Shown piece by piece: positions 26,014-35,276 of a stretch of 64,000 nt of DNA. The number at the start of each line of letters is the position of its first letter. Position 1 is the stretch's first letter. The position numbers were made by a program, and so were the translations under genes. Origin of the DNA: Methylovirgula sp. 4M-Z18 (GTDB taxonomy: Bacteria > Pseudomonadota > Alphaproteobacteria > Rhizobiales > Beijerinckiaceae); the NCBI RefSeq assembly GCF_037890675.1, contig NZ_CP149574.1:3510874-3574873 (forward strand). The letters are read 5' to 3'. A model generated the notes under the pieces. That model made no database searches. It was not told the DNA's origin and saw only the letters and a program-made list of their open reading frames with translations.

Positions 26014-27255
26014 TCAGAATCGTTGGGGCGAAAAAGGCGAGATGTCGATGGGTGGTGGTTGGTCCATAAGCAAGTCAGCCACAAGGCGCGCCGTGCCGGC
26101 GGCTTGTGTCAACCCAAGATGACCGTGACCGAACGCATAAATCACCCGCGACGTCGCAGCTGCTTTGCCGATGGCGGGCAAGCTGTCGGGCAGCGAAGGA
26201 CGAAACCCCATCCATTGTGTTCCGCCTTGGGTTTTAAAGCCGGGAAGGAATGCTTGCGCCTTCTTTAGCATGGCTTCCGAGCGACGGAAATTCGGCGGCA
26301 GCGACAGCCCGCCGAGCTCGACCGCACCGCCCACGCGAATCCCTGTCGATAAGCGGGTGACGACGAAGCCATGCCCGCCAAATGTGATCTGCGTGCGCAG
26401 ATCGAAAGCATCGGTCGGTAGCGTGGTGTTGTAGCCGCGCTCGGTCTCGAGCGGTATATGTTCGCCGATGGTGCGGGCAATGCGATGCGAGAACGCACCA
26501 GCTGCGAGCACAACATGATCGGCGCGCCGCGGGGCACCATCCGCGGCGACAACATCGACCGCTCCGTCGGCCGGCGACAAAGCCTTCGCCTCGGCGCGCT
26601 CGATGATTCCGCCCCGCGCGCGAAAATGCTCCGCCAACGCCAAAGTGAAGAGTTTCGGATCGGCGATCGAATACCAATCGGGTGTGAAAGTGCCTTTGAT
26701 GAACCGTGGTGCAAGGCCTGGCTGCAGTGTCGCCATCTCGACCGCATTCAGATGCTGAAACGCGATGCCGTGCGCCTCGCGCGCCTGCCAGCCCGGCAAA
26801 GACGCGCGAAACTCGGCGTCGCTCTCATAGACCTGAAGGTTGCCGTCCTTGCGCAGCATCGGCGCCGTGCCCGTCGCCGCCAGAAACGGCTCCAACTCGG
26901 CCTTGGCAAGATCCATCATCGCGGTCTGCGCGGCGACTGAATAAGCGACCCGGGACGGCGCGCACGCGCGCCAGAACCGGAACATCCACGGCAGGATCTG
27001 CAGCGCATAGGCGGGCGGCACCGTCAGCGGGCCAAGCGGATCCAGCAGCCATTTCGGCGCCTTCTTCAGGATACCCGGCGAGGCAAGCGGCAAAATGTCG
27101 GTGAATGCAAAAGCGCCCGCATTGCCGGCCGAAGCCCCGGCCGCCGGCCCCTCGCGGTCGAGGACGACGACCGACAGGCCGCGCGCCTGCGCGGCGATGG
27201 CTGCGGAGAGCCCGACGACGCCGGCGCCGATCACGATCACATCGGGTTTAGCCAT
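26014..27255 (-). CDS. FAD-dependent D-amino-acid dehydrogenase (D-hydroxyproline oxidising)
   Basis: A 413-residue DadA/DAO-family flavoenzyme. It has the N-terminal VIVIGAGVVGLSAAIAAQARG FAD motif, the GNAGAFAF segment of the DadA group, and a C-terminal FGHGHLGLTQAAGTARLVADL. In this setting it would oxidise cis-4-hydroxy-D-proline to pyrroline-4-hydroxy-2-carboxylate at the membrane or in the cytosol, as a single-subunit alternative to the multi-subunit dehydrogenase. It lies between the epimerase and the aldehyde dehydrogenase genes on the same strand. Confidence 0.88.
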   Translation of the reverse strand: MAKPDVIVIGAGVVGLSAAIAAQARGLSVVVLDREGPAAGASAGNAGAFAFTDILPLASPGILKKAPKWLLDPLGPLTVPPAYALQILPWMFRFWRACAPSRVAYSVAAQTAMMDLAKAELEPFLAATGTAPMLRKDGNLQVYESDAEFRASLPGWQAREAHGIAFQHLNAVEMATLQPGLAPRFIKGTFTPDWYSIADPKLFTLALAEHFRARGGIIERAEAKALSPADGAVDVVAADGAPRRADHVVLAAGAFSHRIARTIGEHIPLETERGYNTTLPTDAFDLRTQITFGGHGFVVTRLSTGIRVGGAVELGGLSLPPNFRRSEAMLKKAQAFLPGFKTQGGTQWMGFRPSLPDSLPAIGKAAATSRVIYAFGHGHLGLTQAAGTARLVADLLMDQPPPIDISPFSPQRF

Positions 27256-27297
27256 GATTGCACATTTGCCTGGACCGCGATTTTGTTGCCCAACCGA

Positions 27298-28815
27298 TCA
27301 ATCGAAGAAATCGCCGGGCAGCATGTCGTCCGGCATGTTCTGATAGGCGACGGGGCGGAGGAAGCGGCGGATCGACATGGTGCCGACGCTGGTTGCACCG
27401 AAATTCGTCGACGCCGGATAAGGGCCACCGTGCACCATCGAATCGACGACCTCGACCCCGGTCGGAAAGCCGTTCACCAGCACACGGCCGGCTTTGCGCT
27501 CCAGGATCGGGCGAAGACGGCGCGCCGCATCCATGTCCGCCGCATCCATATGGACAGTTGCGGTCAATTGTCCTTCAAACCCGCGCGCAAGCTGTTCCAT
27601 TTCGTCGAGCGATTCAACGCGGACCACAAGACCAAGCGGCCCGAAAACCTCTTCGCCCAAAGCGTGGTCGGCGAGGAATTGGGCGCCTGAGATTTCGAAC
27701 AAATTGGGCGAGGCCTCGCGCCCAGACGATTCTGTCGTCAACAACGGCTTGACCGTATTGCGGGCTGCGAAACGCGCCTGGCCGTCGCGATAGGCCGCCG
27801 CGATCCCATCCGTCAGCATCGTCTGTGGCGCGACTTTGCGCAGGGCTGCGGTCGTCGCCGTTGCAAAGCGGTTGGCGGCGGTCCCATCGACGACGACCGC
27901 AATGCCTGGATTGGTACAGAACTGGCCTGCGCCCATGGTGAGGGAGCCTGCCCAGCCCTCGCCGAGTGCCTCGGCCCGCGTCTCCAAAGCGTTCGGCAGC
28001 ACGAACATTGGATTGACGGAACCCAATTCGCCAAAAAACGGAATGGGTTCTGGCCGCGCGGCACAGAGATCAAACAGGGCGCGCCCCCCTGCCAGCGACC
28101 CGGTGAAGCCCACTGCCTTGATGCGCGGATGCTTGACCAATGCGTGACCAATATCGCGGCTGCCGCCCTGGATGAGCGAGAAAGTGCCGGGATGAAGACC
28201 GGTCTTATGTATTGCGGCCTCGACCGCCTGCGCGACGATCTCGCCCGTGCCGGGATGGGCCGAATGGCCTTTGACCACGACCGGGCAGCCTGCAGCCAAA
28301 GCCGCAGCCGTATCCCCACCGGCCGTGGAAAAAGCCAGCGGAAAATTTGAGGCGCCGAAAACCGCAACCGGACCGATCGGTCGTTGGATGAGGCGAATCT
28401 CCGGCCGCGCGGCAGGCTGCCGGTTTGGCAGGGCCTCGTCGCGGCGGCGGTCGAGATAATCGCCCTTTTCGATATGATCGGCAAAAAGCCGCAACTGACC
28501 GGTCGTGCGCGCGCGCTCGCCCTGCAGCCGCGCCGCGGCAAGGCCGGTCTCCTGGCTGCCGATTTCGGTGATCTGATCGGCGCGTGCCTCGATCTCATCG
28601 GCGATGGCGCGGAGAAAGGCGGCACGGACCCCTCGCGAGGAATAGCCGTAGGTCCAGAATGCATCTTCCGCGGCTTCGCAGGCCTGGTTCACGAGGTCGA
28701 CCGTGCCGACAGCGTAATGATGGACAGGGCCATGCGCCGGAGCGGAGGCAAAGGTGCCTGCGCCGTCGCGCCATTCGCCTGCAATGAGGTGTTTGCCAAT
28801 CGGGGTGAAGCTCAT
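27298..28815 (-). CDS. 2,5-dioxovalerate (alpha-ketoglutarate semialdehyde) dehydrogenase
   Basis: A 505-residue aldehyde dehydrogenase of the type that oxidises alpha-ketoglutarate semialdehyde to alpha-ketoglutarate, the last step of the hydroxyproline and pentose routes. Catalytic residues: Asn157 (FGASNFPLAF), Glu263 (FFGELGSVNP) and Cys300 (GAGQFCTNPG). The FGASNFPLAFSTAGGDTA and SVNPMFVLP strings are typical of this branch, separating it from the PuuC-like enzyme at 11782-13299. It starts the minus-strand run 27298-to-23790 and is divergent from the reductase gene. Confidence 0.9.
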   Translation of the reverse strand: MSFTPIGKHLIAGEWRDGAGTFASAPAHGPVHHYAVGTVDLVNQACEAAEDAFWTYGYSSRGVRAAFLRAIADEIEARADQITEIGSQETGLAAARLQGERARTTGQLRLFADHIEKGDYLDRRRDEALPNRQPAARPEIRLIQRPIGPVAVFGASNFPLAFSTAGGDTAAALAAGCPVVVKGHSAHPGTGEIVAQAVEAAIHKTGLHPGTFSLIQGGSRDIGHALVKHPRIKAVGFTGSLAGGRALFDLCAARPEPIPFFGELGSVNPMFVLPNALETRAEALGEGWAGSLTMGAGQFCTNPGIAVVVDGTAANRFATATTAALRKVAPQTMLTDGIAAAYRDGQARFAARNTVKPLLTTESSGREASPNLFEISGAQFLADHALGEEVFGPLGLVVRVESLDEMEQLARGFEGQLTATVHMDAADMDAARRLRPILERKAGRVLVNGFPTGVEVVDSMVHGGPYPASTNFGATSVGTMSIRRFLRPVAYQNMPDDMLPGDFFD

Positions 28816-28893
28816 CTGCCGTCCCTCTGCCTGCGTCTTTGGGTGCGCCCCAAGCAGGACGTGCCGGTTGATTTACAAGTGTCGATTTTTTGT

Positions 28894-28906
28894 ATACTAT
28901 ATGTAT
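28894..28906. promoter_or_regulatory. ATAC-N5-GTAT operator in the divergent hydroxyproline promoter
   Basis: ATACTATATGTAT lies between the divergent semialdehyde dehydrogenase and reductase genes. The same 13-bp ATAC-N5-GTAT architecture recurs at 31115-31127 before the deaminase gene. A 9-nt outer inverted repeat (GGTTGATTT 28866-28874, AAATCAACC 28913-28921) frames it. The likely binder is the cluster's GntR regulator (31158-31859). Confidence 0.55.
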
Positions 28907-28964
28907 TTAACAAAATCAACCGCCTTCTCGGTTATGGGACAGGCATCACCATATAGGGCAAAAG

Positions 28965-29999
28965 ATGAGCAATTCCATCACCCTGACCGTCGCATCGCTG
29001 CAACGGCGCGTCGAGGCGATCCTGCGCAATGCCGGGCTCAACGCGATCCAGTCGGGCGCTGTCGCGCGGGTGATCGTTGCCGGCGAACGCGACGCCTGCA
29101 AATCGCACGGCATCTATCGCATCGAAGGCACGTTGCGCACGGTAAAGGCAGGAAAGGTCAATGGCAACGCAAAGCCGGAGCTGTTGCCGCAGGATGCTGA
29201 TGCGATCGTCAAGGTGGATGCCAAGGGCGGATTTTGCAATGCTGCTTTCGAGCTTGGCTTGCCTGTCCTGGCATCCCGCGCCCGCACGCATGGCCTCGCC
29301 GCGCTTGTCATCAACGAGGGGGTGCATTTTTCCGCGCTTTGGCCGGAGGTCGAAGCTGTCACGGAACAGAGACTCGCCGGGCTGGTCATGTGCCCAAGCT
29401 ATGCCACCGTCGCGCCGACGGGTGGCAGCAAGCCCCTGCTCGGCACCAATCCTCTGGCGTTCGGCTGGCCGCGTAAAGACAGGCCGCCCTATGTCTTCGA
29501 CTTTGCCACCTCGGTTGCCGCGCGGGGCGAGATCGAACTGCATCGCCGCGCCGGCAAGCCGCTGCCCGAAGGTTGGGCCGTCGATGCCGAAGGTCACCCG
29601 ACAACTGATCCAGAAGCCGCGCTTGCCGGCGCAATGTTGCCGTTCGGCGGCCATAAGGGTTCGGCCATTTCGACGATGATCGAGCTGCTGGCGGGCGTGA
29701 TGATCGGCGACCTGACCAGCCCCGAGGCGCTCGCGCGCCTCGGCACGACAACGCTTGCCCCGAGCCATGGCGAACTGATCATCGCCTTTGCACCGGAAGC
29801 TTTCGCCGCGGGCCGCGGCGACCCCTTTGCGCGAGCGGAATCCCTCTTCGATCAGATCGTCGGCCAAGGCGCTCGCCTGCCCTCGCAGCGCCGCTTTCTC
29901 GCGCGCGCCAAATCGGAAAGCGAAGGGATCGTGCTGACCGCCGCCGAAATCGCGCAGCTTGACCGCCTGCTTGCACTCGGCCTTGCAGCAGTGACGTGA
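28965..29999 (+). CDS. Ldh2/malate dehydrogenase-family NAD(P)H-dependent pyrroline-2-carboxylate reductase
   Basis: A 344-residue oxidoreductase of the non-Rossmann malate/L-sulfolactate dehydrogenase family (LdhC-like fold). The catalytic His is in ACKSHGIYRIEG, the cofactor loop includes GGSKPLLGTNPLAFGWP, and a further conserved segment is LPFGGHKGSAISTMIELLAG. In hydroxyproline clusters this enzyme reduces pyrroline-2-carboxylate to L-proline, the step after dehydration of trans-3-hydroxyproline. That pairs it with the Ser/Thr racemase-like protein at 23790-24818. It is divergent from the rest of the cluster and ends convergently with the deaminase gene. Confidence 0.88.
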   Translation: MSNSITLTVASLQRRVEAILRNAGLNAIQSGAVARVIVAGERDACKSHGIYRIEGTLRTVKAGKVNGNAKPELLPQDADAIVKVDAKGGFCNAAFELGLPVLASRARTHGLAALVINEGVHFSALWPEVEAVTEQRLAGLVMCPSYATVAPTGGSKPLLGTNPLAFGWPRKDRPPYVFDFATSVAARGEIELHRRAGKPLPEGWAVDAEGHPTTDPEAALAGAMLPFGGHKGSAISTMIELLAGVMIGDLTSPEALARLGTTTLAPSHGELIIAFAPEAFAAGRGDPFARAESLFDQIVGQGARLPSQRRFLARAKSESEGIVLTAAEIAQLDRLLALGLAAVT

Positions 30000-30020
30000 G
30001 GCGGGCACCTGCAGACCGCC

Positions 30021-30049
30021 AAACAAAAAGGCCCCTCGTTGAAGGGGCC
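30021..30049 (-). terminator. Rho-independent terminator of the minus-strand deaminase gene
   Basis: On the minus strand, GGCCCCT-TCAACG-AGGGGCC is followed directly by TTTTTGTTT. The 7-bp GC stem with a T-run sits 25 nt after the DapA-family gene stop, and also separates it from the convergent reductase gene ending at 29999. Confidence 0.85.
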
Positions 30050-30073
30050 ATTCTGCTGCGCTGTATAGCCTTA

Positions 30074-31036
30074 TCAGGCTTTGTATTTCTGCACGGCGCC
30101 CGGCAATTTGCTCCAGGACTGGTACCAGGCATTGAAGAGCTTGAACTGCGCTTCCACATAGCCACGTTGACTGTCGGTGAGCGCATCGCTCGCATTGAAA
30201 TGCAGCGTGTAGGCCTTTTCGCCTTTCAGGACCAGCATATGCTTGAAATATAGGACGAGGTCCGGCCCTTCGTCGAAAGAGGACAGGACGGCGAGCGCCT
30301 GCTCAAGTTCCTGCGCGCGCTGACGCGCTTCGACGTCGCCAGTTGCTGCGGCCTGCGACAGATTGCAGAGGTGGATCACTTCCTTCGGCAAAACGTTGCC
30401 AATGCCGGTGATCGCGCCAGTGGCGCCGCAATTCACGAAACCATGGAACACCGCCGTGTCGACGCCGATCATCAGCGAGACGTCGTCGTCGCCGCTGGTA
30501 ATATTCTCGGCCGCATAGCGCAGGTCATCCAGGCCGCCGAATTCCTTGAAGCCGACGAGATTGGGATGTTCGGCGCGCAACGCAAAGAACAGATCGGCGC
30601 GGGTCGCGAAGCCGTAATAGGGGCTGTTATAGATCACCGCCGGAAGATCGGGGGCGGCGGCAAGGATCGCTTTGAAATGGGCTTTCTGCGCGGTCGCGGA
30701 GGATCCGCGGGAGAGGACGCGCGGAATGACCATGAGGCCATGCGCGCCGACCTTTTGCGCGTGCGCGGCATGGGCAACCGCCGATGCGCTGTTCACCGCA
30801 CCCGTTCCGACAATGACGCGCACGCCCGCCTTCACCAGACGCTCGACGCCCTCCATACGCTGGGCATCGGTGAGCAGGGGCCAATCGCCCATGGAGCCGC
30901 AATAGACGACGGCCGACATGCCGTCAGCGATGAGCTCCTTGCCCTTGCGCACGAGCTCATCGAAATCGGGGGTACGGTCTTCCTTGCAAGGGGTCATCAA
31001 CGCAGGAATGACACCAGAAAAAATCTCGGCCTTCAT
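30074..31036 (-). CDS. Pyrroline-4-hydroxy-2-carboxylate deaminase (DapA family)
   Basis: A 320-residue TIM-barrel Schiff-base enzyme. Lys164 is in VGFKEFGG and Tyr136 in VIYNSPYYG; the keto-acid loop is VYCGSMGDWPLL. The CGSMGDWPL and YNSPYYGFATR strings are those of hydroxyproline-cluster deaminases that convert pyrroline-4-hydroxy-2-carboxylate to alpha-ketoglutarate semialdehyde and ammonia. ATG 31036 with GGGAG 7 nt upstream is preferred over the 28-codon upstream extension, which overlaps the operator. A terminator follows it. Confidence 0.9.
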   Translation of the reverse strand: MKAEIFSGVIPALMTPCKEDRTPDFDELVRKGKELIADGMSAVVYCGSMGDWPLLTDAQRMEGVERLVKAGVRVIVGTGAVNSASAVAHAAHAQKVGAHGLMVIPRVLSRGSSATAQKAHFKAILAAAPDLPAVIYNSPYYGFATRADLFFALRAEHPNLVGFKEFGGLDDLRYAAENITSGDDDVSLMIGVDTAVFHGFVNCGATGAITGIGNVLPKEVIHLCNLSQAAATGDVEARQRAQELEQALAVLSSFDEGPDLVLYFKHMLVLKGEKAYTLHFNASDALTDSQRGYVEAQFKLFNAWYQSWSKLPGAVQKYKA

Positions 31037-31114
31037 CTCAAACTCCCTTTGATTGCCGTTCGGGTCGAGCCAGGCGCCATCAATCGCGCCAAGCCTCACG
31101 CCTCGGTATGCAAT

Positions 31115-31127
31115 ATACACCTTGTAT
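31115..31127. promoter_or_regulatory. ATAC-N5-GTAT operator upstream of the deaminase gene
   Basis: ATACACCTTGTAT: the inner ATACA-CCT-TGTAT is a perfect dyad. It is the second copy of the motif at 28894-28906, placed about 80 nt upstream of the deaminase start and just downstream of the GntR gene end. Confidence 0.6.
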
Positions 31128-31157
31128 TTTATTTGTCGACATAAATCTTTCCCAATC

Positions 31158-31859
31158 TTAAAGTTTTATCGCGAGCCGCTCGCCTCCCATGAGAAACTCT
31201 TGAATTTGCTGGACGATCTGTTCGGCATGGGTCCTGCCCAGCCGCTCCGCCAGGCCGGTATCCCGTGCGACGATGGCGGCGATCATGTCCGCGTGTTCGT
31301 CCACGAACCGCTGCGGCAACTGGTCGTTGTAAGATTGATAATAGAGACGCAAGATACGTCGGCCCTCGTCGAGGAGCCTTTTGAAAAGACTTGTAAAATA
31401 AGGATTTCGACCGGCTTCGGCGATCGCCAGGTGAAAGGCCGCATTGGTCGCGATCATCGCCAGCACATCCTGCGCCTGCACCGCGGCGGTAAATTCAGCC
31501 TGATGCCCGCGGATGATGTCGAGGTCCTCCGCGCGATGATAGCGCGCCGCGAGCTGGGTGGTCACACGATACATCAGCACCAGCGCGTCGAAATACGTGT
31601 GCATGTTGACGAAGTCGATATGCGACACCAGCGTCGAGCGATTGGGCAGCGTGCTGATCAGCCCCTCGCCGGCAAGCCGCACAAGTGCCTCGCGGATGGG
31701 CGTGCGGGACACCTTGAACCGCTCCGCGAGTTGCACCTCGTCGATCAGGCTGCCTGGCGGCAAATCCAGATCGAGGATCTCGTCGCGCAGAAGGTCATAA
31801 ACCATTTTGACGCCGGAGCCGCGCTTGCGCTCCGGACTGGAAGCAGTGTCGTTGATCAT
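31158..31859 (-). CDS. GntR-family regulator, FCD subfamily (hydroxyproline cluster)
   Basis: A 233-residue regulator with an N-terminal winged helix (AERFKVSRTPIREALVRLAGE) and FCD effector domain (NAAFHLAIAEAGRNPYF; histidine-bearing VDEHADMIAAIVARD). It is located at the start of the deaminase side of the cluster. The two ATAC-N5-GTAT sites are its likely targets. ATG 31859 is preferred; a GTG four codons upstream is also possible. Confidence 0.88.
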   Translation of the reverse strand: MINDTASSPERKRGSGVKMVYDLLRDEILDLDLPPGSLIDEVQLAERFKVSRTPIREALVRLAGEGLISTLPNRSTLVSHIDFVNMHTYFDALVLMYRVTTQLAARYHRAEDLDIIRGHQAEFTAAVQAQDVLAMIATNAAFHLAIAEAGRNPYFTSLFKRLLDEGRRILRLYYQSYNDQLPQRFVDEHADMIAAIVARDTGLAERLGRTHAEQIVQQIQEFLMGGERLAIKL

Positions 31860-32080
31860 CTTTTGCCGCACCTCATGTCGACAAAAGAAATACTGTTACC
31901 AGCGCGCTGGATCAACTCCGGGCTGCGGACCCGTCGGGTATGCTGCCGAAAGGCCACCCGTCTCGCTGGTCAGGCGAACGGCTGCGTTGGCCCTTTGGCG
32001 GGCTTGGTGGACCGTCGCGGCCCGTTATCCGCGGCAAAGATGTGGTCTCCGCCACGAATGCCGAACCGGCCGCGACGAGG

Positions 32081-35000
32081 TCATTCGGCTGGCGTACCAT
32101 GAGCCTCGCTGACGTGACCGACGGTCGCCGCGCCATGCTGCACCAGTTTGCGTCCCGACAGGAAACGCAGGCCGACGTAGAAGACCGGCGTCAGGAACAG
32201 GCCGAACAGGGTCACGCCGATCATGCCGGAGAACACAGTAATGCCGGTCGCCGACCGCACCTCGGCGCCGGCGCCGTGCGATAGCACCAGCGGAACCGTG
32301 CCGGCGATGAAGGCCACCGACGTCATGATGATCGGGCGCAGACGCAGTCGGCACGCTTCGAGTGCGGCTTCGACAATGCCCTTGCCCTGGAATTCGAGTT
32401 CGCGCGCGAATTCGACGATCAGGATCGCGTTCTTACACGCGAGGCCCATCAGCACGACAAGACCGACCTGCACGAATGTGTTGTTGTCGCCGCCCGTGTA
32501 TTTCACGCCGGTCAGCGCCGCAAGCATACACATCGGCACGATCAGGATCACCGCCAGCGGTAGCACCCAGCTCTCGTAGAGCGCGGCGAGCACCAGGAAG
32601 GCGAGCAGGATCGCGACAGGAAATACGATCAATGACGCTTTCCCTTGCGTGGCTTCCTGGAAGCTCAGGTCGGTCCACTCGATACCCATGCCGTTTGGCA
32701 ACACCTTCTCCGCGAGCGCAGTGATCACATCCATCGCCTGCGCCGATGACAGGGTCGCGGGATTGGCTTCCCCAACGAAATCGGCGGCCGGGTAGCCATT
32801 GTAACGCAGCACCGGATCGGGACCGTAGGTCTGGTTGATCTTCACCATCGAGCCGATCGGCACCATGTCGCCGCGATCGTTGCGCGTCTTCAAATTGGCG
32901 ATGTCCTCCACACGCTTGCGATAGTCACCGTCGGCCTGCGCATAGACGCGCCAGGTGCGGCCGAACAGATTGAAGTCGTTGACGTAGGACGAGCCGAGAT
33001 AGACCTGCAAGGTTTCGAACAGATCGGTCAGCGCCACGCCTTGCGTCTTCGCCTTGACGCGGTCGACATCGACATTGAGCTGCGGCACGTTGGATTGGTA
33101 GCCAACGAACGGAAAGCCCATGCTCGGCGTTTTCATCACCGTGCCCTGCAAGGCGCCGGCGCCTTGCTGAAGCGCGCCGAAGCCTGCGCCGGTGCGGTCC
33201 TCGATGAACATCGAATAGCCGGCGCCATTGCCAAGACCGTTGATCGGCGGCGGATTCAAGACGAAGGCCAGGCCCTCCTTGATGCCTGAAATCTTCATTT
33301 GAAGATCATCGGCAATCTCCTTCGCGCTGCGATGACGCTCATTGAACGGCTTCAGGATCACAAAGGCCACACCGTAGTTCGGCGTGTTGGTGAATTGCGT
33401 CGGATTGAGCCCGGTCATCGCGACCACGTGACCGACGCCATCCGTACTCAACGCAATGCTCTTCATTCTCTGCAACACGGCGTCAGTGCGCTCGAGCGAG
33501 GAACCTTCGGGCAATTTGACGCCGGCAATCAAGTACAACTTGTCTTGCGTCGGAATGAAGCCACGCGGCACAGAGTTGAACATGAAACCCGTGCCCGCAA
33601 GCAACACGGCATAGATCACGAAAGCTATGCCGCGCCGCTTCAAGATACGCGACACTGAGCCTTGATATCCATTGGAGCTCGCGTTGAAGAAGCGGTTGAA
33701 CGGACGGAACAACCAGCCAAACAAGCCCTCGATCAGCCGTGAGAGCAAATCCTTCGGCGCATCATGCGCGCGCAGCAGCTTGGCGGCAAGCGCGGGCGAT
33801 AGGGTCAGCGAATTGATCGCCGAGATCACGGTCGAAATCGCGATCGTCACCGCGAATTGCTTGTAGAACTGGCCCGTGACGCCGGTCAGGAACGCCATCG
33901 GCACGAACACCGCGCACAGCACCAGCGCGATCGCGATGATCGGGCCTGAAACCTCTTTCATCGCCTGATGCGCGGCGGCGAGTGGCGACAAGCCCTCGGA
34001 AATATTGCGCTCGACATTCTCGACCACGACGATCGCGTCGTCGACAACGATGCCGATCGCCAACACGAGACCGAACAGCGACAGCGTGTTGATCGAGAAG
34101 CCCAGGAGATAGAGTATGGCGAACGTCCCGATGACCGATACCGGCACCGCGATCAGAGGAATGATCGAGGCGCGCCACGTCTGCAGGAACAGGATCACCA
34201 CGATCACGACGAGCCCGATCGCTTCCAGCAGCGTATGTATGACCGCATTGATCGAATCGCGTACGAAAACCGTGATGTCATAGTCGGAGCGATAGCTCAT
34301 GCCGGGCGGAAATTGCTTGGCGATCTCGTCCATCTTTGCAATCACGGCGTCACGTGTCGTCAATGTATTGGCGCCTGGCGCCTGGAACACGCCGATGACG
34401 GACGTGTTGTAATTGTCGAGCTTGCCGCGCAATGTGTAATCGCTTGCGCCGAGTTCGATGCGCCCCACGTCGGAGAGGCGCACCACCTCGCCATTCGTGC
34501 CAGTCTTGAGCACGATGTTGCCGAATTCCTCGGGCGTGCGCAGGCGGCCCTGGGCGTTGATCGCGACCAGAAAATCGGCGCCGCCCTGGATCGGTTCAGC
34601 GCCGAGCTGCCCGGCGGAAACCTGAATATTCTGTTCCTGCACGGCGCGCACCACGTCGCCCGCGGTCAGGCCGCGCGAGGCGACCTTGTCGGGATCGAGC
34701 CAGATGCGCATGGCATAGTCGCCGCCGCCGAACAATTGGACCTGACCGACGCCGGGGATGCGCGCCAGTTCGTCATTGATCTTGATGTTCGCGTAGTTGC
34801 GCAAATAGAGCGGATCGTACTTGTCCGAGATGAGCGTGATCAATGTCAGGAAGCTGGGCGACTGCTTTTGCGTCGTCACGCCGAGGCTGACAACTTCCGC
34901 TGGCAGGCGCGACTGTGCCTGGGCGACGCGGTTTTGCACATCGACTTGGGCCTTGTTCGGGTCGGTGCCGGGCCGAAACGTGATCGTCATCTGGAGCACG

Positions 35001-35263
35001 CCATCAGAGCCAGCAACGGATTTCATATACATCATGTTCTCGGCGCCGTTGATCTGCTCTTCAAGCGGCACCGACACAGTTTCTGCGATCACTTTCGGAT
35101 TGGCGCCCGGATAGGTTGCGCGCACGATGACGGTTGGCGGCACGACGTCCGGATATTCGCCGATCGGCAGCAGCGGAATCGTGATCAAGCCGGCGACGAA
35201 GATGACGATCGACAGAACCGCAGCAAAAATCGGCCGGTCGATGAAAAATTTCGAGAATTCCAT
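32081..35263 (-). CDS. RND (HAE1 family) multidrug efflux permease
   Basis: Inner-membrane proton-driven trimeric pump, 1060 residues, the normal AcrB/MexF length. The N-terminus FIDRPIFAAVLSIVIF is the first membrane helix. The proton-relay pair is in GIVVDDAIVVVENVERN. The periplasmic porter loops include VPRGFIPTQDK. The second-half helix motif GLACKNAILIVEFARELE is intact. ATG 35263 is chosen over an in-frame upstream start that lies within the adaptor gene. It follows the adaptor gene by 13 nt and would need an outer-membrane channel encoded elsewhere. Confidence 0.94.
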   Translation of the reverse strand: MEFSKFFIDRPIFAAVLSIVIFVAGLITIPLLPIGEYPDVVPPTVIVRATYPGANPKVIAETVSVPLEEQINGAENMMYMKSVAGSDGVLQMTITFRPGTDPNKAQVDVQNRVAQAQSRLPAEVVSLGVTTQKQSPSFLTLITLISDKYDPLYLRNYANIKINDELARIPGVGQVQLFGGGDYAMRIWLDPDKVASRGLTAGDVVRAVQEQNIQVSAGQLGAEPIQGGADFLVAINAQGRLRTPEEFGNIVLKTGTNGEVVRLSDVGRIELGASDYTLRGKLDNYNTSVIGVFQAPGANTLTTRDAVIAKMDEIAKQFPPGMSYRSDYDITVFVRDSINAVIHTLLEAIGLVVIVVILFLQTWRASIIPLIAVPVSVIGTFAILYLLGFSINTLSLFGLVLAIGIVVDDAIVVVENVERNISEGLSPLAAAHQAMKEVSGPIIAIALVLCAVFVPMAFLTGVTGQFYKQFAVTIAISTVISAINSLTLSPALAAKLLRAHDAPKDLLSRLIEGLFGWLFRPFNRFFNASSNGYQGSVSRILKRRGIAFVIYAVLLAGTGFMFNSVPRGFIPTQDKLYLIAGVKLPEGSSLERTDAVLQRMKSIALSTDGVGHVVAMTGLNPTQFTNTPNYGVAFVILKPFNERHRSAKEIADDLQMKISGIKEGLAFVLNPPPINGLGNGAGYSMFIEDRTGAGFGALQQGAGALQGTVMKTPSMGFPFVGYQSNVPQLNVDVDRVKAKTQGVALTDLFETLQVYLGSSYVNDFNLFGRTWRVYAQADGDYRKRVEDIANLKTRNDRGDMVPIGSMVKINQTYGPDPVLRYNGYPAADFVGEANPATLSSAQAMDVITALAEKVLPNGMGIEWTDLSFQEATQGKASLIVFPVAILLAFLVLAALYESWVLPLAVILIVPMCMLAALTGVKYTGGDNNTFVQVGLVVLMGLACKNAILIVEFARELEFQGKGIVEAALEACRLRLRPIIMTSVAFIAGTVPLVLSHGAGAEVRSATGITVFSGMIGVTLFGLFLTPVFYVGLRFLSGRKLVQHGAATVGHVSEAHGTPAE

Positions 35264-35276
35264 GGTTCGCCCCTGA

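Noticed and set aside
25166-26122. 318-codon plus-strand frame opposite the hydroxyproline epimerase
   Set aside because: Antisense shadow of a well-supported gene; long frames opposite GC-rich genes are expected.
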